From Rhodospirillales bacterium URHD0017 (GTDB lineage: Bacteria; Pseudomonadota; Alphaproteobacteria; Reyranellales; Reyranellaceae): a stretch of DNA of 64,000 nt. Shown here piece after piece: positions 16,336 to 25,408 of the stretch. The position numbers and the translations under genes are program-made. The notes under the pieces are model-generated. The model saw nothing but the letters and a program-made list of their open reading frames with translations, did no database searches and was not told the DNA's origin. Location: assembly GCA_900110395.1 (NCBI GenBank), contig FODP01000016.1, positions 62,001-126,000 of the forward strand, given 5' to 3'. Numbering within the stretch: position 1 is the first letter of the stretch; each line of letters opens with the position of its first letter.

Positions 16336-18306
16336 TCAACCATTTGCAGCGTTCCTCGCGCTCACCTTTATACGCTCGATCTCCGCCCACTGCCGTGCCT
16401 TGAAGGCGGCGATGGCCATCTCCGCCCGCGCTTTCTGGCGCTTGATGTCGATATCGGCCTGTGCGGCTTCGCGCTGGATCTGGATTTGCGCCTCCATCGC
16501 CACGAGTGCGGGGTCCGCGGCCGGTGGTGACGGCGGCGGCAGGCCGGCAAGCGTTTCGGGCGGCTGAAAGAACAGCCCGGGCGTCTTGTAGCCCAGGACT
16601 TCCGTAAGCTTTTGCGCCGCGCCCGCGATATTCGCCGCCGTCACGAACGGACCGTCGGCCTGGCCGCCCTGCAGCGCGACGAGCTTCTCCTGCAAGCTGC
16701 CGATGGTGGCGAGATGACCGAGCGCCTGTTCGCGGTTGCCGATGCCCACCACGTCGACCGAGAGCTCGAGCTCATCGGGCCACTGGCTGGGATCACAGGT
16801 GGCGAAACCAGAGCCCTTACCGGTCCAATAGGCCAGCGGTCCTGTCGCGGCGCGCTTGATCGCGCGGTAGACCAAGCGATAGAGCCGTTTGATAGCAGTT
16901 TCGGCAAAGACGCGGGCAATCAGGTCCTGGCGCTGTTGGCTGGCCGACATGATGCGGTCGAGGCCGCCCAGCGTCTTGTTCAGGCTCTCGGCGTCGAGGC
17001 CCTGGTTATAGCGGCTGACGCCGGTGCGGTTCTCGCGCACCGTCGCGAAATGCTCCAGCGCCGCCAGCGCGCCGCCGGTGACGTTGGGCACCTGCAGCCA
17101 GCTCACGTGGTTGTCGCCCGGCCGCGCGCCGGGCTTCAGGCGGATTGGTGAGCCCGGCGCCCAGTCGATCAGGCTGTCGATGTTGACCTGGTCAGACACG
17201 ACGGGGCGCGGCTGGTTGACGAGATAGAGGTTGTCCAACAGGCCGCGCGTCAGCACCGAGCCGAGCTGCTGCAGATCCTTTGTCTGATCGAATAGTGAGC
17301 GGCCGGCGATTACGTGCGGCATGAGGATTGGCGTGGCCAGCGCCATGGAAGCCGGTCCCTCCCAGAGTGAACGTTCGATGATGCGGCCGGCAGTTGCGCC
17401 GGCATGGGCGTAGACCACGCGCAAGAGCTCGGAGAGGCCGTCGCCGTCGTCGTCGGCGCGGACATAGGCCACGACCAGCCAGATCGGACGTTCGCTGTCG
17501 CCCTCGCCGGTCCTCGTGTCGGCCTCCGCGACGCCGTCGGTGCGTTGCGCCTCCTCGGCCGAGAACTGGCCGCGCTCGGAGCGGAGGTCATCGATCTCGT
17601 CGGTCGTCAGGCCCAGCCTGACCAGATCGGACGAGGAGGCGCGTCTGATGAAGCCCAGGTACGAGGCCTTGTCCTCGTCGCGTGCGGCGGGGCTGAAGCG
17701 GATGTCTTCGGGGGCGATGCTTTCGACCACCACGCGCTTGCGCGAATGGGTGATCCGTACTTCGCTGCCTTCGGCAGCTTCGTAGGACACGGTGGCACCT
17801 TCCTCTTCGGCCAGCGCCATGATCAGGTCGACGGCGTCGGGCGGCAGGCCGTCCATGGGGACGGTGACGGTGTCGTCTACCGTCTCGACGTCGACGGCCG
17901 CGCCGCCCAGGCGATACATCAGGGCGTCCTTGAGCAGCGCAGAGATGACGCGGAAGCCGTCGTTCTTGCGCATCAGGACGTGCGGGACGTAGGCGCTCGC
18001 CTCGCGCGCCCATTGTTCCTGGCCTGGCGCCAGGGGCGCGAAGGTGGCGAGATCGTCGCTGCCGGTGAAGACGCGCATCAGGCCCGGCATGATCGATTCG
18101 ATCACGTCGGCGAATTCCGAGGTCACGACCTGGGAACGGCCCTCCTCCTCGATGCCGAAGGGCTTGCGATCGTAATAGGCCAGCGCCTCTTCGCGCTGGG
18201 CCGAGAGCGCGGCGTCCTGGTAGCCGGCAGCGGCCTGCTCTTCGCGGCGCAGAAGCGCCAGCAGGTCCGCATCGGGCAGCGTGTGTCGCGGAGAGCCGTT
18301 GGCCAA
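16336..18306 (-). CDS. Phage portal protein
   Basis: A 656-aa protein from a TTG at 18306, preceded by the ribosome site AGAGGATC at the same spacing as in the TerS and 108-aa genes. The order of segments fits podovirus portals: RSQVVTSEFADVIESIMPGL near the N-terminus, the wing with ITHSRKRVVVESIAPEDIRF, the stem and clip region TKDLQQLGSVLTRGLLDNLY, and a long basic coiled C-terminus (QREAAQADIDIKRQKARAEM). It forms the dodecameric DNA channel of the capsid. It is flanked on both sides by cargo rather than by phage genes. Confidence 0.85.
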   Translation of the reverse strand: MANGSPRHTLPDADLLALLRREEQAAAGYQDAALSAQREEALAYYDRKPFGIEEEGRSQVVTSEFADVIESIMPGLMRVFTGSDDLATFAPLAPGQEQWAREASAYVPHVLMRKNDGFRVISALLKDALMYRLGGAAVDVETVDDTVTVPMDGLPPDAVDLIMALAEEEGATVSYEAAEGSEVRITHSRKRVVVESIAPEDIRFSPAARDEDKASYLGFIRRASSSDLVRLGLTTDEIDDLRSERGQFSAEEAQRTDGVAEADTRTGEGDSERPIWLVVAYVRADDDGDGLSELLRVVYAHAGATAGRIIERSLWEGPASMALATPILMPHVIAGRSLFDQTKDLQQLGSVLTRGLLDNLYLVNQPRPVVSDQVNIDSLIDWAPGSPIRLKPGARPGDNHVSWLQVPNVTGGALAALEHFATVRENRTGVSRYNQGLDAESLNKTLGGLDRIMSASQQRQDLIARVFAETAIKRLYRLVYRAIKRAATGPLAYWTGKGSGFATCDPSQWPDELELSVDVVGIGNREQALGHLATIGSLQEKLVALQGGQADGPFVTAANIAGAAQKLTEVLGYKTPGLFFQPPETLAGLPPPSPPAADPALVAMEAQIQIQREAAQADIDIKRQKARAEMAIAAFKARQWAEIERIKVSARNAANG

Positions 18307-18367
18307 GTGCCGATCCTCTTTCGAGTAGTCGGCAGGGATAGGCCACAAAATTGCGCTAGGGAGTCAA
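18307..18367 (-). promoter_or_regulatory. Conserved phage promoter/leader, copy 2
   Basis: The same TTGACT-N18-GCCTAT block and AGAGGATCGGCAC ribosome site as copy 1, with a 39-base stretch identical to 6421-6459. It marks the left edge of the second cargo island (18.4-21.3 kb). Confidence 0.65.
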
Positions 18368-18555
18368 GAGCAATCGGCTGGGTACTTCTGGCGGGTGCGC
18401 CCTCGGTGCATTCCCCGCGAGAAGGGCACTACCATTCGGCCTGATCCAGCGACGAACCGACGGGGACGACAACAGGCATCCGCGCTCCGGGCTCGGGCAT
18501 CCGCCTGTGCGAGCGCCTGGACTGGCGGGCCAAGAAGCCCAAGCTCCCGAAGAAG

Positions 18556-18879
18556 ATGCAACTGCCGACGGCGGACCAGTACATCGGCCGCATGTTCAAG
18601 CGCGAGCCCGGCAGCGGCCATCCCGAGACCATCACCATAACCGACGTGACGCTAGAGGGCGGTCAGGCGCGCATCCATGTCCGTTACAACGACGGCGAGC
18701 ACAGCTACGCCTATTCGATGGAGGAGTTCGGTAAGAGTTTGGCCAGATGGCGGAGATCGCCAAGTAGACGGCGTCGCTCCGACCGAGCCCACACCGGACA
18801 GGCTGCGCAGGCGCCGGGCGCCAGGGGGAGTCCCGCCACGCGCGCGAACGCACGGGGGATCCTTTCGGGGCGCCCATGA
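18556..18879 (+). CDS. Possible small phage-associated protein
   Basis: A frame of 107 codons starting MQLPTADQYIGRMFKREPG. The first 60 residues look protein-like (ETITITDVTLEGGQARIHVRY, then SYAYSMEEFGKSL); the rest is Arg-rich and may be read-through. The open frame extends about 100 bases upstream without a start codon, so this could be a truncated gene. The surrounding gaps, 18368-18555 and 18880-19012, hold nothing I can identify. Confidence 0.35.
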   Translation: MQLPTADQYIGRMFKREPGSGHPETITITDVTLEGGQARIHVRYNDGEHSYAYSMEEFGKSLARWRRSPSRRRRSDRAHTGQAAQAPGARGSPATRANARGILSGRP

Positions 18880-19012
18880 GTTGAGTGGGGTCGAGCGGCG
18901 CACCGAGACAACTCAGACTACCAGACCGTGGCAAATGTCACTCCGGGCTACAAAGCGTATGGTAATCTTTTGGCAGTCTGGCGTTTAGCGTCCTCACACA
19001 CGGGAGGGTCAG

Positions 19013-20881
19013 ATGAACGTTTCGAGCGTTGACCTATTGCCGCCAATATTCGACCAGGTGGTCGCCCACTACTCTCCGTCAACGTCGGCTGCCGGCTTGC
19101 GACAGACGATCGTCCAGGCCCTGCACAACGTCATCTGCGATGCTGCCGTGGCGAAGCTGCGGGCCGACCGGCTCCTTCCCGGAGAAGAATCGGCCAGCGA
19201 ACTCCTCGTCATGGAGACATTCGATCGGCTGTCCGGGCCGCATCTGTCGCGAACGTCGCTTACTCGGCAGATCGCGGACGGCTTGTCGCTGCCGGAAAAC
19301 GTCGTGGACATCGCTCTGTTGCTGATCGAGGCGCAGATCGATCTGCGCTTCAAGTCCAACGACGAGTTCAGCTTTGACGACATCGGATTTCGGAAGCCCA
19401 AGCGCTATGAGGACGGCACGGGCTGGTGCAACACGATCGTGGCCTCGACGCTACGCGTGTCGACACAGGATCGGCCCACTTTCTTGAAACGTGGTTCTCG
19501 ACCGGAAGGACTTAGGGTCCTCGTCGAAAGCCTGCAGTTGAGTGCCACGCTACGTGTTGCTGCGCCCTATGCCATCGTCATCGAGCGCAGCCGCATCGCG
19601 CAGCGGCTGTCGGAACGGAAGGAGCTGATTCGCCTCCTTCACATTTCTGACCTGCACATGGTCGAGGACCTCACGGATCCCCGGCGCGGCGGTTCGCCGA
19701 CCCTCGGACAGAAGAAGCACAGCTTCGAGGCGACGAAGCGCCTGAGCACGGCCGTCGGATCGTTGCAGCCCGAGTTTGATGTCCTGGTGGCAACGGGAGA
19801 CCTCACCACCGACGGGAAGCGCGGTTCTTTCGAGACGGTCTTGCAGTACGTGCAAGGTGGATCGATCAGCGGCGAGAACAAGATGCGGATCTCGTTGTTC
19901 GGCCTTGGCGCCGGACGTGACCGCCGGCTGCTGCTTCCGGGCAACCATGATCGCTTCGAAGGCAAACTCATCCCGGGCCAGCGCCTCAGCCGCCTGTTCG
20001 AGGACACCTTGGGGACGACCTATCCCTATCCCTATCTCAAGGCGTTCCAGGCGCCGCGGCAGGGTGATAATCCGTTGACGTTGCTGTTCTTCGTCTTCGA
20101 TTCGAATCTGCCCGCCGGCGCGGAGAATGCGTCGTATGACGCGACCGTCAATGCGCTCTCTCAAGGCAACATCAGCGAGGCGGAAGTCGAGGAGGCGGTC
20201 AGGCTGGCCTGTGAGGCAAGGAAACAAGGACAGGCGCCTTCATTCAGAGGTGATTTGATCAAATTCGATCCCAAGCATTCCGTCAGCATCGCCCTTTTGC
20301 ACCATCATCCGGTCGCAAAGTACGCTCCCAAATCGCCTGCAGCCCCTGCTTTCCCGAGCAAGGAGTGGCTCAGCAGCGCGTTCGGCGTCGACAAGCGCAA
20401 AGAAGAGGCGATGAAGCTGAAAAATGCCGACGTCTTCCTCGAAGGATGTCTTGCGGCGGGAATCCAAATCGTGCTCTTCGGCCACAATCATTATCCCTAC
20501 CAGCGGGCCGTGCAGCTTGCTGATCCGCCGAAGGCGCTCTGGGCATTCTGTTGTCCGACCACTCTCGAGCCCTGTGAGCATGGCAACGGTTTTCATGTCT
20601 TCGACTTTGTGGACGGGAACACGCTTTCCCTGGATTTTTATCTGTCGCAGGCCGACAAGGGCACACCGGGCCCGTTCACTCGCCTTGCAAGTCGTAGTGG
20701 CAAGTTTAATTTGACCAAGCTTACCGAGGCGGAACTGGCGACGGCTTACGTGGTGAAGAAGACGAGGTCGTGGCCTGAGCTTCCGGAGCTGCCGACTGAA
20801 CCGGGGCCAAAGCCTGAATACATCCCCATCGAGAGTATGAGCCAAGGCTCGAGGAGGGCAGGCGCCGGCACAGGTCGCTAG
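19013..20881 (+). CDS. Calcineurin-like metallophosphoesterase cargo protein
   Basis: A 622-aa protein. Residues 1-205 are a helical N-terminal region without a recognised family. The metallophosphoesterase core follows with all expected motifs: LLHISDLHM (D213, H215), VATGDLTTDG (D263), LLPGNHDRFEG (N311, H312), ALLHHHPVAK and VLFGHNHYPYQ. This two-metal site hydrolyses phosphodiesters, often nucleic acids or cyclic nucleotides. About 100 residues follow the core. The gene runs opposite to the phage genes between the portal and terminase blocks, a typical place for an accessory or defence gene. Confidence 0.75.
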   Translation: MNVSSVDLLPPIFDQVVAHYSPSTSAAGLRQTIVQALHNVICDAAVAKLRADRLLPGEESASELLVMETFDRLSGPHLSRTSLTRQIADGLSLPENVVDIALLLIEAQIDLRFKSNDEFSFDDIGFRKPKRYEDGTGWCNTIVASTLRVSTQDRPTFLKRGSRPEGLRVLVESLQLSATLRVAAPYAIVIERSRIAQRLSERKELIRLLHISDLHMVEDLTDPRRGGSPTLGQKKHSFEATKRLSTAVGSLQPEFDVLVATGDLTTDGKRGSFETVLQYVQGGSISGENKMRISLFGLGAGRDRRLLLPGNHDRFEGKLIPGQRLSRLFEDTLGTTYPYPYLKAFQAPRQGDNPLTLLFFVFDSNLPAGAENASYDATVNALSQGNISEAEVEEAVRLACEARKQGQAPSFRGDLIKFDPKHSVSIALLHHHPVAKYAPKSPAAPAFPSKEWLSSAFGVDKRKEEAMKLKNADVFLEGCLAAGIQIVLFGHNHYPYQRAVQLADPPKALWAFCCPTTLEPCEHGNGFHVFDFVDGNTLSLDFYLSQADKGTPGPFTRLASRSGKFNLTKLTEAELATAYVVKKTRSWPELPELPTEPGPKPEYIPIESMSQGSRRAGAGTGR

Positions 20882-21309
20882 GCCAAGGGAAGCTGGCGGA
20901 TTTGCTTGGACTGAGTGCCTGCGCGACAGTCCTCGACAACTCGGGTCGCTATCTGAGCGCGTACTCTCCGGCGCCATTGGCATTAAGCCGCGCTAACGTC
21001 CCCTCGTCCGACCAGTCGGTCATTTGCAGCTCGACCTTGGGGCGAATTTAGAGCCGCGCCAGTTCGCCCCCTGACCTGCGCGAATTCCGGCGCGTCAGAC
21101 GGCGGCAGCTTCCCGACGACCTCCAGCGCGCGCTCGACGATGCCCCCTGCCAGATCAGTCGTCGGGCTTGGCAAGCTGTTCTCGCGCGAGCCGTGAGAAA
21201 TCCCAATCATGACAGGCGGCACAACTGTCCTCTCAATGGACGTTGAGGAACTAGCAGTAGCCACCAGTACGCACACCGGGGTTGCCGAACCAACGACACT
21301 TGCGCGCTG
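20882..21309. other. 428-base stretch without a supported gene
   Basis: A 97-codon minus-strand frame (20983-21276) is open, but it has no clear ribosome site or recognisable protein pattern. Nothing else is seen. It separates the metallophosphoesterase from the terminase block; the two converge here, so a terminator would be expected. Confidence 0.35.
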
Positions 21310-21585
21310 CTAACGGGACATCCGACGGCGATCCTCAACCAGGCTTTCCAGTCGAGTGTTGGTTGCGGCCGCTTCCACGCGAATTGCCGTTACATCCTTG
21401 CGCACATCCCGCAGGTCGGCCCGGATGTCGCTCAAGAACCAGCCGACTGAGACCAGCAGCGTGCCCAGCAGCCCGCTCACGATCCACTTGAACGTGTCCA
21501 TGGGCACCGTGCGGTGGCTCACCGATCGTTCTCCGACAGACTTTCTCCGGGCAGGCTCGACACGGGAGATTGCGGCGTTGCTCAC
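21310..21585 (-). CDS. Small membrane protein with coiled coil (holin-like)
   Basis: A 91-aa protein with one transmembrane helix, FKWIVSGLLGTLLVSVGWFL (about 32-51), then a charged coiled coil (IRADLRDVRKDVTAIRVEA). The start at 21585 overlaps the terminase stop by ATGA. A Met at residue 29 sits right before the helix and may be the real or a dual start, as in lambda-type holins. The size and layout resemble XhlA/holin-type phage proteins; lysis function is inferred. Confidence 0.55.
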   Translation of the reverse strand: MSNAAISRVEPARRKSVGERSVSHRTVPMDTFKWIVSGLLGTLLVSVGWFLSDIRADLRDVRKDVTAIRVEAAATNTRLESLVEDRRRMSR

Positions 21586-23072
21586 AGAACCCTCCGCTTC
21601 ATCTGCTTCAATTTCTCCTCGATGCGCCGTTCCTCGGCCCAGTCGCGCTTGATCACCGGGTAGGCGAAGGTGAGCGCCAGCGCGTCACCATCGTCTGGCG
21701 AGGCCAGCCCGCGGCGACGCATATCGTCCTTTCGCTCCAGCAGGATTGCGTCCGACGGGTCGTAGCCGTAGTCGACGCCGGTGAGGTCCGCGGCAAGTTC
21801 GCGATCATCGGTCAAGCAGCCTTGCCGGCACCATTCCTTCATGAAGCCCCACATCTCGGCGCGCTTGTTGGCGTAACGGGCGGTGGCGTTGGCGGCGTCG
21901 CGGCGGTCGGCGGCGCCACCGAAATCGATACCGACCAAATTCGGACAGCCGAGCTGGAGGAGGCGATCGTGCACGCCCCAGCCGATACCGGTGCTGTCGA
22001 CGAAAACGGCGTCAGGGCTGTGGGCGTGCACCAGCTCCATCACGCGGCTGGCGATCAGCATCAGGTCGGGGATACGAAACTTGACGGCGGGGATCGAGCG
22101 CGCGTCGAGGCCGCGGCGGAAGCGAATGACGGTCTGGTCCTCGCCCTGCCGCGCAATATCGACGCCCATGACCAGGGCCGCCGTGGGATCCTGGACCAGC
22201 TCGCGCGCGATCGCCTGGTCGACGCGTTCGCTGTCGATGAACTGCATAGAGCCGGCACGCGGGAAGACGCCGCGCACACGGACCCGGATGAAATCGGAAT
22301 CCTCGCCGTAGTCCTTCACCCACTGGGCGATCTGCGACTTGTTGGTCATGCCGACCGAACGCGAATCGATCTGGCGGTGGTGCCAGCGATGGCCGAAGCG
22401 GCCGCCGGCGAAGCATTCACGGAAGCGGCCGGTGTTGCGCGTGGGATTGCCGAACACCGCCCAGAAGAGCTCGGTGTCGGCATCGGTCAGCGCGCCCTCG
22501 ATGGTCTCCCACACGGCGTCGGGGATGGCCGAGGCCTCGTCGAGCAGGGCGAAGGCGCGGCGACCCTTGTTGTGCAGGCCGGCGATGGCCTCGGTGTTGC
22601 TCTCCGACCAGGTGATGCAGTCGACGCGCCAAGTGCGATCCTTGCCGGGCAGCACCGAGTGCAGCGCCGTCGCGGTGTAGGCGAACCAGTCGCGGTTGAT
22701 GGCGAGCCCATGCCACTTGGCGAGCTCGGGCCAGGTCTTGGTGCGCAATTGCGATTCGGTGTTGGCGCTGACCACGCCGCGCGTGTCGTGCATGGTCGAG
22801 AGCGCCCACAGGATGATCCAGGAGACCAGCGCCGACTTGCCGATGCCGTGGCCCGAGGCGACCGCGAGACGCACGGCTTCCGCCGGATCGGCCAACCCTT
22901 GGCCCAGCTGCTGCAGCACGTCGCACTGCCAGTCCTCCGGGCCGTTGTCGCGGGCCAACGGCATGCCGGGCACGCCCCACGGAAAGGCGAAGCGCACGTA
23001 GCCCAGCGGATCGAGGCCGAAGGCGCCGACGTCGCGGTGCAGCTCGGCCTTGGCGTCAGTCGCGCCGGACAT
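21582..23072 (-). CDS. Terminase large subunit (copy 1)
   Basis: A 496-aa DNA-packaging motor. The ATPase has Walker A ASGHGIGKS (72-80) and Walker B AFALLDEAS (D178, E179). The C-terminal RNase H-like nuclease shows MGVDIARQGED, VFVDSTGIGWG and DDGDALALTFAYP, each with its acidic residue. The start at 23072 overlaps the small-subunit gene by 17 bases. Long stretches match the second copy at 50933-52432, for example TKTWPELAKW and YGEDSDFIRVRVRGVFPRAG. Confidence 0.9.
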   Translation of the reverse strand: MSGATDAKAELHRDVGAFGLDPLGYVRFAFPWGVPGMPLARDNGPEDWQCDVLQQLGQGLADPAEAVRLAVASGHGIGKSALVSWIILWALSTMHDTRGVVSANTESQLRTKTWPELAKWHGLAINRDWFAYTATALHSVLPGKDRTWRVDCITWSESNTEAIAGLHNKGRRAFALLDEASAIPDAVWETIEGALTDADTELFWAVFGNPTRNTGRFRECFAGGRFGHRWHHRQIDSRSVGMTNKSQIAQWVKDYGEDSDFIRVRVRGVFPRAGSMQFIDSERVDQAIARELVQDPTAALVMGVDIARQGEDQTVIRFRRGLDARSIPAVKFRIPDLMLIASRVMELVHAHSPDAVFVDSTGIGWGVHDRLLQLGCPNLVGIDFGGAADRRDAANATARYANKRAEMWGFMKEWCRQGCLTDDRELAADLTGVDYGYDPSDAILLERKDDMRRRGLASPDDGDALALTFAYPVIKRDWAEERRIEEKLKQMKRRVL

Positions 23073-23610
23073 CGCCACCCTCGTTTGCGCCGTCCGTCTG
23101 TGCAGCGCCGGGCTCCGAATCGGTAGGGGCCGGCAGCGCGGCGACCGGCAGGGCGTCGCCCCTGGTCGGCCGCGCACGCAGGCGCGCGGCCTCGAGGACG
23201 ACCAGCAGTTCGTGAGACGTGCTGTGGCGATGCTCGACCTGCTCGCGCCAATCCTCTCGCCGGCGGTTGCGCAGCCAGAAAATGGCCGCGCTGGTGTCAG
23301 GCGCGTGATGGTAGGTGTAGTCGACCTGGGTCGGCGGCCCGTCGGGATTGGCGAAGAAGCGCGAGGCCGGCCGCTCGTAGCCGATGGCGCGCTGGTAGAG
23401 CTTCTCGGCGACACGCGCGTCGGCCGCGACCTTGCCCTCCTCGATCGCCTTCTTGAAATCGGGGAACTCCTCCATCCAGTTGTGGATGGTGGCGCGGCTC
23501 ACGCCGAGAAGCCCGGCCAGCTCTTCGTTCGTGGCGCCCAGCATGCAGGCGCGGCGCGCCTCGTCACAGTGGTCTGGGCTGTAGCCAGTCTTGGGGCCGC
23601 GTGTGCCCAT
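23056..23610 (-). CDS. Terminase small subunit (copy 1)
   Basis: A 184-aa protein. The N-terminal helix-turn-helix, NEELAGLLGVSRATIHNWM, is followed by FKKAIEEGKVAADARVAEKLY and AIGYERPASRFFANPDG, the usual arrangement of TerS proteins that recognise viral DNA and oligomerise. The start at 23610 is set by the conserved leader and the ribosome site GAGAGGATC. The C-terminal 40 residues are Pro/Ala-rich, likely contacting TerL. Confidence 0.8.
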   Translation of the reverse strand: MGTRGPKTGYSPDHCDEARRACMLGATNEELAGLLGVSRATIHNWMEEFPDFKKAIEEGKVAADARVAEKLYQRAIGYERPASRFFANPDGPPTQVDYTYHHAPDTSAAIFWLRNRRREDWREQVEHRHSTSHELLVVLEAARLRARPTRGDALPVAALPAPTDSEPGAAQTDGANEGGDVRRD

Positions 23611-23675
23611 TGTGCCGATCCTCTCGATGGTGAAGGTCGGCAGGGATAGGCCACAAAATTGCGCTCGCGAGTCAA
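23611..23675 (-). promoter_or_regulatory. Conserved phage promoter/leader, copy 3
   Basis: Same layout as the leaders at 6397-6459 and 18307-18367, with a few changes between TTGACT and the core (CGC in place of AGG). It precedes the terminase operon. Confidence 0.65.
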
Positions 23676-23808
23676 GCGCCACGTGGTCGAGGCAACGGGC
23701 TCAACACCCGCAGTGACGATTGAAGGGATGCCGCTGGCGACCTAGGCTCCCTCAACGTCGTCCGGGCAAATCCAAGCGTGGCATGTGCGGGCGAGGATCA
23801 GGGGTCCG

Positions 23809-24204
23809 ATGCTGACGCTGTCGTTGGATCGCGAAAACAAGGTGCTGCTCGCCACGTTTTCAGGCGTGTTCGGCAAGGAAGCCCTGAGCCGGCATGACGC
23901 CATGGTCGGGCGGTTCGTGGCAACACACGACGGGCGTTTCCGGGGAATCGCGGACTTCCTGGGAATCGAACGGGTGGATGTGTCGCTGGCAGATCTCACG
24001 GCGCGCGGCCGGCAACCGCCGATCACCGACGGGAAGCAGCGGGTCTATGTCGCCGCAACGACGGAAATGTTCGGGCTGTGCCGAATGTTCAGCACCTACC
24101 AGGGCCTCGCCGGCCATGCGGAGCCAAAGATCGCCAAGACGCTGGTCGAGGCATGCGAGATCCTCGGACTGGACAATCCGGTGTTCGAGCCGGTGGACTG
24201 GTAG
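23809..24204 (+). CDS. STAS/SpoIIAA-like protein
   Basis: A 131-aa protein from the ATG at 23809. It is a single domain with the strand order of SpoIIAA/STAS-like proteins: MLTLSLDRENKVLLATFSG, then RGIADFLGIERVDVSLADL and RVYVAATTEMFGLCRMFST. Such proteins are abundant in soil alphaproteobacteria and usually lack a known partner. The minus-strand gene at 59589-60023 has a similar layout. Confidence 0.5.
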   Translation: MLTLSLDRENKVLLATFSGVFGKEALSRHDAMVGRFVATHDGRFRGIADFLGIERVDVSLADLTARGRQPPITDGKQRVYVAATTEMFGLCRMFSTYQGLAGHAEPKIAKTLVEACEILGLDNPVFEPVDW

Positions 24205-24253
24205 CCCCCAAGCGAGAAGCCTCTGCCCGTGCCCGTGGGCGCCGCCGCAGACA

Positions 24254-24604
24254 TCACGACTTGCCGGCGAGACGCCCCTGCCACGGCTGCCAGCGTCGCA
24301 GCGCCGACGTCCACTCGTTGGGCCGGGAGCGACCGTAGCCCAGCGCGGCGCGATGGCGGCTGAGCACGGACTCGCTGAACCGCATGCCGGTCTCGGCCTC
24401 GATCAGCAGGGCCACGTCGGCGTTGGAGCGGTGTTCATCCCTGCAGGCGCGTTCGAGAATGCGCGTACAGCGCAGGTCCCAGACAGGCCGCCGACGGGCG
24501 GTGCCGGAGGGCGCCTCGACCTCCTGCGCGGCCAGCCTGAAGCAGGGAACCGCGCCGGGCACGGTCGGCGCCGGCAGGATCACGGGATACGCAAGGTGGG
24601 ACAT
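24254..24604 (-). CDS. Prophage switch protein with WDxRC...WTxxLRRW domain
   Basis: A 116-aa protein. The C-terminal 80 residues (VWDLRCTRILERACRDEHR, VALLIEAETGMRF, NEWTSALRRWQPWQ) recur in the genes at 50718-50933 and 56092-56352. The helix-turn-helix-like centre and divergence from an S24 repressor suggest a Cro-like or early regulator. The N-terminal 35 residues are extra compared with its relatives. No database family is recognised. Confidence 0.6.
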   Translation of the reverse strand: MSHLAYPVILPAPTVPGAVPCFRLAAQEVEAPSGTARRRPVWDLRCTRILERACRDEHRSNADVALLIEAETGMRFSESVLSRHRAALGYGRSRPNEWTSALRRWQPWQGRLAGKS

Positions 24605-24691
24605 GGCGATAACTTGACACGACGATGGTCATAGGTCAATAATCTTGGTTATACACGCAATGACAGCGGTGCAGTCACCATCGAGGTTGCC
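24605..24691. promoter_or_regulatory. Lysogeny-switch operator/promoter region 1
   Basis: Rightward toward the repressor: TTGACA at 24614-24619, 18 bases, AATAAT at 24638-24643. Half-sites ATAAC (24610) and GTTAT (24648), the same pentamers as in the second switch, flank this promoter, which suggests autoregulation. Confidence 0.5.
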
Positions 24692-25408
24692 ATGACGACA
24701 CTGGGCGAACGGGTAAAGACGGAGCGTAGGGCCAAGGGCTGGTCGCAGGCGGAGCTGGCGCGGCGGGTGACCAAAGCCGGCTATTCGATCACGCAGGGCG
24801 GCATCGCCCAGATCGAACGGCGCGGCGACACCGAGCCGAAATCGATCGTCCAGCTCGCGCAGGCGCTGGGCCTTTCGGTCAACTGGCTGCAGAGCATTCG
24901 CGGAGACAAGACCGCTGGCGTAAGCGCTGACGACGATCAGCTCAGCATGATCCCGTCGGGCGGCCGCCGCGGACGTGGCGCGGCTGCAAGCAGCCCACCC
25001 TCCGGTCCACGCCAGCCGCTGCAGGTCTTCGCCTCGGCGCAGGGCGGCAGCGAGGGGGCGATGATCCTCAGCAACGAGCCGGTGTCGTGGCTGCCGCGCG
25101 ATCCGCGGCTAGAGGGCGTGGCCGACGCCTATGGCTGCTTCGTGTCAGGGGATTCGATGGAGCCGGCCTATGAAAAGGGCAACATCCTGCTCGTCAACCC
25201 TACGGCACGCCCCGAACCCGGCGATGACGTCGTCTTGATGCGGGAAGACAAGGATGGGCAGCGCTATGTGCTGATCAAGCGCCTGGTGAAGATCAACCAG
25301 CAGAGCTGGACGGTGAAACAGTACAATCCGGCGAAGACCTTCACGCTGCCGCGCAAGGAATGGAGCAAGGCGCACTTGGTGATCGGCAAGTACAACAGGG
25401 CGAGCTGA
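24692..25408 (+). CDS. S24 (LexA/CI-type) phage repressor, copy 1
   Basis: A 238-aa repressor. The XRE-type helix-turn-helix is at 5-65 (GWSQAELARRVTKAGYSITQ, then GIAQIERRGDTEP). A Gly/Ala/Ser-rich linker precedes the S24 peptidase domain, which has catalytic Ser in FVSGDSMEPAY and Lys in YVLIKRLVK. RecA-stimulated self-cleavage is expected to switch the prophage to lytic growth. It is highly similar to the repressor at 56664-57398 and to the remnant at 45394-45711. Confidence 0.9.
   Translation: MTTLGERVKTERRAKGWSQAELARRVTKAGYSITQGGIAQIERRGDTEPKSIVQLAQALGLSVNWLQSIRGDKTAGVSADDDQLSMIPSGGRRGRGAAASSPPSGPRQPLQVFASAQGGSEGAMILSNEPVSWLPRDPRLEGVADAYGCFVSGDSMEPAYEKGNILLVNPTARPEPGDDVVLMREDKDGQRYVLIKRLVKINQQSWTVKQYNPAKTFTLPRKEWSKAHLVIGKYNRAS

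Noticed and set aside
20983..21276. 97-codon minus-strand frame
   Set aside because: No ribosome site and no family resemblance; too weak to call.
21570..23126. 518-codon plus-strand frame over the terminase
   Set aside because: Antisense shadow; the minus strand has all terminase motifs.
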